Shown: positions 12,301-21,900 of the stretch, one piece after another
Position numbering within the stretch: the first letter of the stretch is position 1
Layout of the letters: each line of letters opens with the position of its first letter
NCBI GenBank assembly: GCA_963573315.1
Contig: OY752150.1
Span: 186,001-250,000, forward strand
From: Entomortierella parvispora
Taxonomy: Eukaryota > Mortierellomycota > Mortierellomycetes > Mortierellales > Mortierellaceae
Length of the DNA: 64,000 bases
Direction of reading: 5' to 3'
Notes under the pieces: generated by a model
Told to the model about the DNA's origin: nothing
Database searches by the model: none
What the model saw: the letters and a program-made list of their open reading frames with translations, nothing else
Program-made: the position numbers and the translations under genes

Positions 12301-14212
12301 TAACATCAGGGAGGGCCAATTCCCTTGCTTATGTACATTGTACTACAGGGGTAATCAATGGATGAGTTGGTGGAGTGAAGATCGATACCGCTTCTCGTTT
12401 GGAACGTACTTGAGTGTCTATGTCATTTGGGCTGTCAGTCAATTGGTACTGGTGTTCACCGCCGCCATTCTCTTGTCGTACGCTGTGATAAAGACATCCT
12501 ACAACATGCACGACGAAGCTTTCAAGAAAGTCTTGTATTCACCTCTGGCCTTCTTTGACACAACCCCGATGGGCCGCATCCTGAACAGGTACCGGATTTG
12601 ATCGGATCAGATTTCCCGGGTGTCGATGGGGCCTTGGATTTGCTAACAGTTTTTTTCATTAATATTTCCATCGATGCGCAGATTCAGTCGGGATGTTGAC
12701 ACATTGGATAATGTCCTCTGGAGCACTTTGTACGAGTCCTTGATTACCGTCGTGACATTAATTGGCACAATGGCTTTGGTTGTCATTGTGTTTCCCTGGC
12801 TTATCTTTGCGATTGTTCCTCTTTTGGGGGTCTACTACGCGCTCTCGGTCTACTATCGGTCCACATCTCGGGAGGTTAAGCGATTAGATTCCACCCTCCG
12901 ATCTCATCTATACGCTTACTTTTCAGAGAGTTTGACAGGCTTGGGTACGCTGAAAGCCTATGGAGTTGCGGATAAGGCCATTCTCAAGAACGAAGACAGG
13001 ATAGATTACTCCAATGCACCCTACTACATGTTTCAAATGGGGTCGCGCTGGATCACACTCCGAGTCAATGTCCTGGGCGCCATCTTGACATTTGCGACCG
13101 TGGTTCTGATTGTATCAACTCGAAAATCGATCAATCCGGCGGCCGCAGGATTGGTCTTGAGTTACTTGGCGAGAATCTCGGGTGATCTGAACTGGGGCGT
13201 CCAAAGGCTGTCGATGCTGGAGAATAACATGAATTCGGCAGAGAGACTCGCCCATTATATCGACAACCTGGAGCAGGAGCGACCTGCTGAGCGACCTGAC
13301 AGTAGACCTCTGGAGGGCGACGACGAAAAAAAGATATTCTGGCCAACCGCGGGCGTGATTGAATTCAGGAATGTGTCGATGCGGTACCGACCCGAGCTGC
13401 CACCCGTGCTACGGAATGTCTCCTTCGAAGTATGCTCAGCTCAAAAACTGGCCGTAGTGGGTCGAACAGGTGCCGGCAAGTCGTCCTTGATCCAGGCTTT
13501 GTTTCTGCTGTCAGAGCTGGATCAGGGTCAGATCTGGATTGATGGGGTCGATACACAGACGTTGGGAACGGTCGATCTGAGGTCCAGGATTGGCATCATT
13601 CCACAGGACCCGGTGTTGTTCCAGGGAACCGTTCGTTACAACTTGGATCCTCTAGCAAGGCACACGGAGCAAGAATTGTGGCAGGTCTTGGAGACGAGTG
13701 ATTTGAAGACCTTCGTTCAGGCACAGGAAGGTGGACTGGACGCTCTCATTTCAGCCCAGGGTGAGAACCTCAGCGTGGGCCAGAGACAGCTAGTGTGCCT
13801 GTCAAGAGCCCTGTTGGCTAAATCCAAGGTCGTTGTTCTGGACGAAGGTGAAAACTCATTTCCTCATCTTGTTGTGATGGCAAAAAAAATGCAATAGAGA
13901 GATTTCATGAGCTCACAAAATACTTTCTTCTTTGCAAATATCCTAGCTACGGCAAGTGTGGACATGGCTACGGACGCGCTGATTCAAAAGGCGATCCGAC
14001 AGGATTTTGCATCCTCGACTGTGATCACAATCGCCCACCGTATTAACACCATCATTGACTATGACAGGGTCCTGGTGATGCACCAGGGACAGGTCGCTGA
14101 GTACGATACGCCAAGGAGCCTTCTCCTCAATCCAGACTCTGTATTTACAAGCATGGTCAACGAGACGGGCGCCCAGAATGCAGCCCATCTGCGGTCTCTA
14201 GCTGGTCTTTGA
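9360..14212 (+). CDS. ABCC (MRP-type) ABC transporter A, 8 exons
   Basis: A full-length ABC exporter of the MRP/ABCC family, arranged TMD1-NBD1-TMD2-NBD2, likely exporting anionic or conjugated compounds. Exons: 9360-9792, 9879-9916, 10019-10554, 10661-10754, 10832-12246, 12349-12588, 12682-13847, 13947-14212 (1395 aa). NBD1 has Walker A GPVGSGKSS (about residue 527), signature LSGGQKARLSLAR (about 617) and Walker B VILDDPLSAVDAH, with Asp in place of the catalytic Glu, the usual ABCC degeneracy. NBD2 has GRTGAGKSS (about 1181), LSVGQRQLVCLSRAL (about 1282) and VVVLDEATASVD. There is no N-terminal TMD0, so it is a short MRP. It starts at the first ATG of exon 1 (an ATGATG pair). It is a paralogue of the gene at 18920 and shares most splice sites with it. 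The substrate is unknown. Confidence 0.93.
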
Positions 14213-14399
14213 TTAATTATTACTAGAACACCCTAATACACGTCCGAATATAGTGCCTTTCGCCCGGTTTCCCCAATGGTCGACTGTTATTGAAAACAAA
14301 GGTCTGCAGGAGGACTTTATTTCGACTACATGACATTAACATCCTGTAGCCGAAATGGTTCTTGATGTTACTCTCATTGCAGAATTTACTTCTTATCCC
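14213..14399. other. spacer between convergent genes
   Basis: AT-rich 3' flanks of the convergent ABC transporter A and the minus-strand ORF. No other feature was seen. Confidence 0.4.
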
Positions 14400-15116
14400 C
14401 TACGGTCTTCGTTCTGTATATCCGGCAGGTGTTCGGGCGATGGTTCCGAGGCCGAGTGCTTGTATTAGATCCCCTGCGCGGACGTGGATGTGGCTAGGGT
14501 CCCATTGGTTATCCTCCAATTGAGCCCTGTCTATGCAAAATTTGTTGGCACCAGGTACCAAAGGAGGTGCGTTTGGTAGCCTTTCACGACTTGAAGGTGG
14601 TCCTGCCGAGGATCTATGTGGCTGAGAAGCCGTTGCGACCGACGATGGTCTATTGCGCGAAATATTTGTGTGGGAGAAATGTCCAGTGCCTCTGGGGTCC
14701 GTTTTCATTGTGTTGTTGACTTGTTGAGGTGCCTCCTTTGTTCGCGTTTGGGACGCATGTTGATTGACTTCATTGTCTGTTAAATAAACAAAGACATTGA
14801 CTTTAGCTTTGCCTTTGTCTCCCAATTGCCCCCTTTCCTCATTCAAAGACTTGGCCAAGACTTTCTCGAAATCCACTTCATTGATCGGGACATAGGTTTT
14901 CTGTGGTGTCAGACTCGATGGCCTGATGTAAGGAACCGACCCAAGCCAGGAGAGCTCACGGTCCTTGGGATCGAGTGTCTTTAAATCTCTGAGGTAGTGT
15001 TTGATGTGGGCGATGAAGCGACCAAAGCCATCCTCTTTGTTATGGATCCATGATGGAGTGGGCCTCATTGTTATCATCAAGGGCCAAAATGGTTTACCTG
15101 ATCTCTTGCTGGCCAA
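14400..15116 (-). CDS. orphan ORF, hypothetical, possibly part of a broken gene
   Basis: A minus-strand open frame of 238 codons whose first codon is TTG, so the true start must lie elsewhere. I do not recognise the product. The N-terminal half is mixed and charged (VNVFVYLTDNEVNQ); the middle is low-complexity Ser/Pro/Asn; the end contains HIHVRAGDLIQALGLG. Just upstream on the same strand (about 15208 to 15100) a different frame reads from an ATG as MDWDGHAPARARKDYQGNQ and runs into a stop at a GTAAAC sequence. The two frames can be joined only through an intron too short to be normal (about 35 bp), so a frameshifted pseudogene or a mis-modelled exon is possible. It may be a lineage-specific gene or a fragment of a repeat. 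Confidence 0.35.
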   Translation of the reverse strand: MASKRSGKPFWPLMITMRPTPSWIHNKEDGFGRFIAHIKHYLRDLKTLDPKDRELSWLGSVPYIRPSSLTPQKTYVPINEVDFEKVLAKSLNEERGQLGDKGKAKVNVFVYLTDNEVNQHASQTRTKEAPQQVNNTMKTDPRGTGHFSHTNISRNRPSSVATASQPHRSSAGPPSSRERLPNAPPLVPGANKFCIDRAQLEDNQWDPSHIHVRAGDLIQALGLGTIARTPAGYTERRP

Positions 15117-15476
15117 TCAAGTCGCGCTCAGTATACAATTGCCGTTTGCGCTGGTTCCCTTGGTAGTCTTTACGAGCACGGGCTGGTGCATGGCCATCCC
15201 AGTCCATGGACAACTCGGACAAGCCTGGTCAGTAAAGTACGGCTTTCATCTTTTCCCTGGCAGCCCCATCTCACCTGATGCGGCGACCCTTGAGGACGAC
15301 CGTCTGCCTGCGGGTACTCTGTCCGTGGACGAAGAACATCGCGCCGAGACTACAGTCAATGATTCAATGATGCCTCTTCATCAGGGGGCATCCGAGAGTC
15401 AAACGTACTGCTTCACAACTTTGCAAACGCGTGGTGGTTGGTCGCTATCTCGGCAGTCACTTCGAAATGACACCTG

Positions 15477-15521
15477 GCCAGTATTTTGGCCGTTTCTCCG
15501 CCAGTATTTTGGCCGTTTCTC
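15477..15521. repeat. two-copy direct repeat, 22-bp unit
   Basis: The unit GCCAGTATTTTGGCCGTTTCTC occurs at 15477-15498 and again at 15500-15521, identical, with one base between. It may be a duplication scar; no function is implied. Confidence 0.85.
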
Positions 15522-15610
15522 AGCCTTTATTTGCTCATTGAGCAAGGGGTTACTCAGTAAGTCAGTGTCACCTCTTATCGCCCATCGGGAACTAGCTTCA
15601 AGTGCTTATC

Positions 15611-15761
15611 TATCAGGTCCGGGATTGCTGCGCTGAGAATATTGTTGCATGTTGCTCCTCTCCCCTGCTGCGGCCCACCTTGTTTGCAGCTCAGCGAACT
15701 TGCGCAGACCCAACCCACCATGCAACAATAATATTCTCAGAGCAGCAATCCCGGATCTGAT
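15611..15761. repeat. imperfect inverted repeat with 67-bp loop (MITE-like hairpin)
   Basis: The left arm (15611-15651) and the reverse complement of the right arm (15719-15761) share ATCAGRTCCGGGATTGCTG, then a CTGAGAATATT block and TTGCATG. They differ by a few substitutions and a 3-bp indel. The loop is 15652-15718. The size and arm layout resemble a small non-autonomous DNA element or a relic of one; no clear target-site duplication was seen. Confidence 0.7.
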
Positions 15762-16009
15762 ATTCAAGGGGACATGAACTTTGAGCACTCCCCCTTCTTC
15801 TTTGGGATTTTTCGTGCAACACACAGGAACAGTGAAAGCGCTGCCATTATTGACGTGAACATATGAAACCTCCGGGAATACCCTATTGGATGTAGGGCGA
15901 CGGAAGTGCTGACGCAGAGCCAAAAATAACTACAAATAACAAAGCCCGACGACAAACAACAGATCCAGACGACGGAGCTAGGAGGGGACGGGGGATCCTA
16001 GGGAACTTG

Positions 16010-16016
16010 TATAAAA
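16010..16016 (+). promoter_or_regulatory. TATA box of the MFS transporter gene
   Basis: TATAAAA within CTTGTATAAAAGGAGCG, 156 bp before the ATG at 16172. A strong TATA match is uncommon among the genes in this window and suits an inducible promoter; that is inference. Confidence 0.65.
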
Positions 16017-16171
16017 GGAGCGCGTCAGCCAGATATTTTTTCAACTACATTTTTCGAGATCTTCTCGCAAATTATATTGTAATCTTTGAGGTGGCCGTTC
16101 TTCCTTCTGACTCCCAGTCCCCCTGTCATTATCCACTCTCCACTCCCGGTTACTAGATACATCCATACTCA

Positions 16172-18089
16172 ATGACTGACTTTGAAGTCTCCACTATCTC
16201 AGATTCAGTGCATGCCACTGAAGAGACATCGCCAGTCTCGGTTGAAAAGTCGTCACTACCGTGGTATCGGCGATTTTTCCAAACCAAAGGCATCTTGCTT
16301 CTGCTGATTTGCATGGCACAGTTGCTGGATATCATCAATGTTGCCTCGGTGACAATTGCACTCCCTTCGATCCTACGCGATGTTGGTTATCATCCAAATC
16401 AGCTTCAGTGGGTCGTCAGTAGTTACGCCTTGTCATACTCGGCCTTTCTCCTCGTTGGAGGTCGTATGGTGAGTAGTTTCATCTCACGTCTTTTTCGTTG
16501 ACGCGTTCGGGTGTGCGCGCCGCTCTCAACAGTTTGACTAACTATAAACGCGTCCATATCTGCTATCCAGGGAGACTTGTTTGGCCACAGGCGTATATTC
16601 TTGATTGGCACGACCTGGTTTGCTGTTTGGTCATTGGTCTGTGGTTTCGCAAGGAATCCCATCTTCATGTCCGTTTCCCGAGGTCTCCAAGGCGCTGGAG
16701 CTGGTTTTACAATGTGAGTACTCTCCTAAAAATGTAACCCCGGGAAGTGATGGTCTTTTGTTGCATTCTAACGCGCTTCCTGTCTTTTTTCCAGTCCATC
16801 GGCCTTGGCTTTGTTGACGACCACCTTCCCTCTTGGCCCTGAGCGTACATTTGCTTTGTCAATGTTTGGTGGGGCTGCATGCACTGGGTAGGTCCTCGCT
16901 CTAAGCTTGTCGAGCTGTTGTATCCAGTAGTCGTGAAAGTGAGGCTAACAGACATCTCTTTATCGTTCTATACACCAGTCAAACTATCGGTGTCCTTCTC
17001 GGAGGCATCTTTGACGCTACCATTGGTTGGTATTGGATCTTTTACGTGACAGCCATCATCTCCGCCACCCTCGCTGTCGGTGGATTCTTTGTCATCTCCA
17101 AGAGCAAGCACAACAACCCTGTTCCCACCGATCGTCGAATTGATTATGGAGGAGTCGCCTTCTTCATGATCGGTATCATTACGGTAGTCTACTATCTCTC
17201 AGAGTCCACAACTTCTGGCTGGGGATCCGCAAAGACTTTGCCTGTCTTCCTTGTCGGTCTTGTGCTCATCGGTGTCTTTATCTTCTGGGAGCTGCGAGTT
17301 GTGACCGAGTATCCAATCATGCCCTTCCATATCTGGGGATCCCGCCGGTTCGCGTCTTCAGTGGCCATCATTATGTGCGTCACGGCGACGTACAATACCA
17401 TGATCTTCTACACCTCGCTCACCTTCCAGAACGTCATGAAGTACTCCCCCATGATCACCGCCTGCTGTTATATTGTTCACGGCTGTGGGTTGGTCCTAGG
17501 TCTCTACACGGTGACACGATTGTTTGTCGTTATCCGAACCAAGTTCATCATTATCATCGGATGGTGCCTGATTGCTGTGTCTGCAATCCTCTTCAGCAGA
17601 ATGCAAAGCAACTTTAGCTACTTCCACTGGGCCTTCCCTGCATTCATTGTCAACTGTCTCGGTCTCTCGCCCACGTGGATGTGTTGCCAGGTCAACGCAG
17701 TTGCCGATGCCAAAGATGAGGATCAAGGTGTGGTTGGTGCCATTTTTAACGTCGCTATGCAGCTTGGAGGTCCCATCGGTCTTGCCTTTGCGACTATCAT
17801 GGCCAACGCTCATACTGAGGCTGAGGCCACCGGGAGCGAACTCATGTCTGGCTACGCAGCTGCGTTCTACACGATGGCTGTGATTGCTGGAGTGGGCCTG
17901 ATTGTTTCGGTTATCTCGGCCTCAAATCAAGATCCACCCGAGTTTTCGGGCAAGGAGCGCTCAGATGTCTTGGAAATGGATGAGGAGAAGAACGTCGGAG
18001 GAGACAAAGAGGAGGTCTCTGACGAGGTTGGCCATGCGGATTCGACGATCTCTGTTGCTCCTGCGATTGTAGAAGAGAATCAGAAGTGA
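16172..18089 (+). CDS. MFS transporter, DHA2-type multidrug:H+ antiporter, 4 exons
   Basis: A major-facilitator permease of the plasma membrane or vacuole, likely a proton-coupled drug exporter of the 14-helix DHA2 group. Exons: 16172-16468, 16571-16713, 16795-16887, 16979-18089 (547 aa). Helix 1 includes LDIINVASVTIALPSI, matching the family's LD.TIVNVALP pattern. The motif-A loop is GDLFGHRR (residues 100-107), then SRGLQGAGAGFTIPSALAL (motif B) and GGAACTGQTIGVLLGGIF (motif C, the antiporter signature). About 12-14 hydrophobic segments follow. The cytosolic tail after about residue 485 is acidic. It sits between the two ABCC genes and reads in the same direction. A TATA box lies upstream at 16010. 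The substrate cannot be named. Confidence 0.9.
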
Positions 18090-18739
18090 GGAGGAGAGGA
18101 GGGGTCGCTTCTCACAACACAACACATCAAAACAAAACAACAAGACTCTCAATTCATTTGTACTTTTTGTAGTCATCCACACACGCACACCGCGCACTCA
18201 CTTCCCACACTTGCACTTCAATTAGACTTTTGCCAACAAAGATTGTTAGATTAAAAAATAAAAAATAAATTTAATTTATCATTGATATCTTGGTCCATTG
18301 GAGGTTGACTCAATTGCTATTGACACGCAAGCTGTAGGTGTCATCGCCGCATGTATTTGCAAAGTATGTTCGTTGACGACCGTCAGCAGCAGAAACACGC
18401 GTGTTTTTTTCACGGTCAATCACCCTCAGCGATGCCAGTCTTACAGAACTGCATTTGAGATCAGGGAACTGTCGGAATTCCTAATGGAGCCCCGATGTTC
18501 GGAGGAGAGTGAGGCAGATCACCGCGATCGCACAAGCGCGTACAGCAGCAGCACAGGCCCAGGTCCCTTCTGATTTACCCGGCAGCCGGCTGCGGCAGCT
18601 CATCTCATAAAAATATCATTTTTGATGGAGGAGCGCTCAGATAACAAGCCACCCGTGCCTGGGTCCTCTGCTCCAATACTCGCGTTCCGCCCTCCGCTCA
18701 CTCCATTGGAGCGAGCTGCGCACTTTGGATTGTCAAAAA

Positions 18740-18746
18740 TGACTCA
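18740..18746 (+). promoter_or_regulatory. AP-1/Gcn4-type bZIP site TGACTCA
   Basis: A perfect TGACTCA lies 27 bp upstream of the TATA box of ABC transporter B. Fungal bZIP factors of the Gcn4 and Yap1/Pap1 groups bind this core; stress control of an efflux pump would fit, but that is inference. Confidence 0.45.
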
Positions 18747-18773
18747 GAGCATTGAGGGTCCGTCCCTGTGCGC

Positions 18774-18780
18774 TATAAAA
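18774..18780 (+). promoter_or_regulatory. TATA box of ABC transporter B
   Basis: TATAAAA within GCGCTATAAAAGGACGAGC, 146 bp before the ATG at 18920. The spacing and flanks are much like the TATA of the MFS gene at 16010. Confidence 0.65.
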
Positions 18781-18919
18781 GGACGAGCGCGGTGGGGCCC
18801 CGCTCTTGTTTTCCTCATTGGTCCCTTTCCCCCCTCATCCTTCTTGCTAATTTGAATCATAGCATCAGAAGAGACCAATTTGAATCCCTAGAGTGAATCC
18901 CCCATCCCCTTCTTCCTCA

Positions 18920-21900
18920 ATGAGCAACAACAACAAAAACAACAAAGAGTGTGCTGGTGAGGGTGTGCGTGCTGTCGGTGTCGGTGTCGGTGTTGGTGGC
19001 AGTGGCGGCAGTGTCCTGGGTGTGGACCTGCTGCAGACAGAGAGAGGTCTTTACTATGAGCAAGAGAGAAGAGTGGAGAGTACCCCTGTCACTGCTGCTG
19101 CATCTGCTCCCATACCTTTGCTGGCCACCCCCATCGTCCCTCCTCTTTCGGAGGCCATGGACGGCAGTCCAGACGAGCCAGGTCCCAAGAAGGGGCTTGT
19201 CTCACCCGAGAATGGCGCCAACGCCCTCTCTCGGATCACCTTGTGGTGGCTCAATGGGGTCTATCGTAAAGGTTACCAGCGTCGAATCGAAGAGGATGAC
19301 ATCTACAAGATGCTGGAAAAGAACAAGTCCCAAGTGTTGTCCACTCAATTGAACCATCAATGGCAATTGGAGAAGAAGCGAGCGGCTGCTTCAAAGAAAA
19401 ACCAGACTCCGTCGTTGGTCCGAGCAACGTTCAAGACTTTTTGGGGGCGGTATTACATGTCAATGATTGGCCTGGAGCTTGGAGGTACGAGAATAAGAAT
19501 ACCCGGGTCAACAACCCCCCTGACCTGAGCGCGTTTTTCAGACGCGTGTCGTGTTTCTCCCCCCTGAAAGTCCTCCCTAATCAAGATTTTTTCAAACTAT
19601 GAATTGAATTGCTGTTAGATCTCTGCCAGATATTGTCGCCCTTGTTGCTGCAGAGCATCATTGACTTTATCAATGATTCGGCCATGCCCAACCCACCTCG
19701 AGCTTGGCACGGGTACGGATTGGCCGTGGCCATGTTTGTGTTGTCAATGGCCCAAGCGTTCTTTTACCAGTGCTGGAATCTTGGTTCTGTCCGAATGGGG
19801 ATCTTGATTCGTGCAGCCCTGCTTGATCTCATGTTCCGCAAGGCTACCGCCCTCTCTGCTCAGTCGCACCTTATCTATCCAGATGGGGCGATTGTCAACC
19901 TCATGTCTACGGATGCCTCCAGAATCGACTCTGGAATGATCTCTGGTGCCCTGGCCTTCTCAGTTCCGATCTATACCGTGATAGTTGTAGGCTTGTTGAT
20001 CCATTTGATGGGGCCCTCGGCATTGTTGGGAGCCGCGTTGTTGATCTTCGTGAATCCGGTCCAGGCCTGGGCCATGTCCAAGTTGGGGCCTATTCGAAAG
20101 AAGGCGTCTGAATCTACCGATCAGAGGATCAAACTGACGTCCGAGATTCTTCAAGGCATCAAAGTCATCAAGTTCTATGCTTGGGAGGCTAGGTGAGTCA
20201 ATTGCCCACCTTACATTCGAGACCATTTTGGCCGCTGTACATTCTCTGTTTAGGTCAGTTACTAACCTGCTCGCATCACAAAAAAAAACGCGACAATGGG
20301 TATGAATAGTTTTCTCAATAAGCTGTCTGATATCAGAAGGGCTGAACTCAAGAATGTCGGAAGGTTGCTTTACATCCGCGGCGCCGTCGCCGCCGCCTCT
20401 GCTGTGAGTGGTTCCTTCCTTTTTCTCAATACAGAGCCACATTCGATCTTGCTTTGTTTTCTTCGTTCTAATACTGGTCTTCTTTCATCCATTTTTTTTT
20501 TGGGAACAGACTCTCCCCGTATTCGCGTCCACGCTTTCCTTTGCGATGTATGCAGCCCTGGGAAACGAGCTCCAGTCCGCGATCGTCTTTCCCGCCTTGG
20601 CCTTCTTTACCGTTCTCCGCGTCCCTCTCTCTATCCTGCCTTCAGCCTACACGGCCTGTGTGGATGCTTACGTGGCCATGAAACGTATCGAAACCTTTCT
20701 GCTCTCTGAGGAAACGGAATTGATTCCCCCTCCAGATCCAAGTCACATTTTTGCATTGTCGATGAAGGATGCTAGCTTTCGATGGGAGCAATTGCCCTCG
20801 ACAGGGACCTCAAGTCCTACTAGCGCCTCAATCACTGCCACGTCTTTAGAAGATAACAATAGTTCAGATAGTCGTAGTGTTCTTGAGGTTGATAGATCTG
20901 GGGGTGATAGATCTGAGGGTGAGGGGGGTGGGGAGCAGACAGCAATGTCTTATCTTTCTCATATTAATGTCCAGATCCCACGTGGAAGTCTGGTCGCGGT
21001 GGTGGGGCCCGTGGGGTCTGGAAAGTCGTCATTGTTACAAGCCATGATCGGCAACATGACCATGACGGGCGGGGAGGTGGTGCGAGGCACAAACATTAGT
21101 TACGCCTCTCAAACGGCTTGGATCCAGAACGCAACCATTCGTGACAACATCCTCTTTGATACCCCCTATGATAAGGAGCGGTATGAGGAGGTGATCAGGT
21201 CCTGTGCTTTGGAGCAGGATCTGAAGTCGTTCCCGTTTGGAGATCTGACCGAGATTGGCGAGAGAGGTGTGAATCTGTCAGGGGGACAAAAGGCGAGACT
21301 GTCCTTGGCACGAACAGTCTACTTCAGGGCTGGGATGGTCATCCTAGATGACCCCTTGTCCGCCGTGGATGCACACGTTGGAAAGAGACTCTGGGAGGAC
21401 TGTGTGTTGAATACTCTGAAAGACCGAACCAGGGTCATGGCAACACATCAGCTCCACGTCCTTCCAGATGTGGACTATATCCTCTGTATGAAGAATGGCG
21501 TCATTGCAGAAGAGGGCACGTTCAAGGATCTCATGGCCAAGGAGGGTGGAGAGTTTAGTACCTTGATGGCTCAGTACGGAGGGCTGAAGGCTGATCAGTC
21601 ATCGGAGGATGAGGCGCAAGAATTGGCCGATGCGACGGGGGTCTTGCGTAGGAGAAAGTCCTCGAGCAAAGGCTCTTTTGGTGTCAGTGTAGATGACATG
21701 GATGAAGAGGCCTTGCTGGAGGATGAAGAGCTGGAAGCGAATGGTGGAAAGGTTGTCAAGACTCAAGATAAGCTCATGTCGGAGGAGGAGTGCGAGTCGG
21801 GCGCGGTCAACGGAACAGTGTACAGCGGATACCTGAACGCGTCAGGTCGCTGGTTGTGGTTCTCAGTTTTCACCCTCTTTTTCTTGCAACAGGTTGCCAA

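Larger units (their letters stand above)
15117..16171. other. intergenic region with repeats and the MFS promoter
   Basis: About 1 kb without a convincing gene, apart from possible upstream exon remnants of the orphan ORF (15117-15300, minus strand). It contains a 23-bp-period tandem repeat, a large imperfect inverted repeat and a TATA box, each listed separately. Confidence 0.5.
18090..18919. other. intergenic region and promoter of ABC transporter B
   Basis: About 830 bp with no convincing gene. Its first 200 bp are the A-rich 3' flank of the MFS gene. The last 350 bp hold a perfect palindrome GCAGCCGGCTGC (18582-18593), a TGACTCA site and a TATA box. Confidence 0.5.

Noticed and set aside
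15001-15636. Plus-strand frame of 211 codons opposite the orphan ORF
   Set aside because: It crosses the 22-bp tandem repeat and the start of the inverted repeat, has no motif and begins antisense to the orphan ORF; it is probably a shadow.
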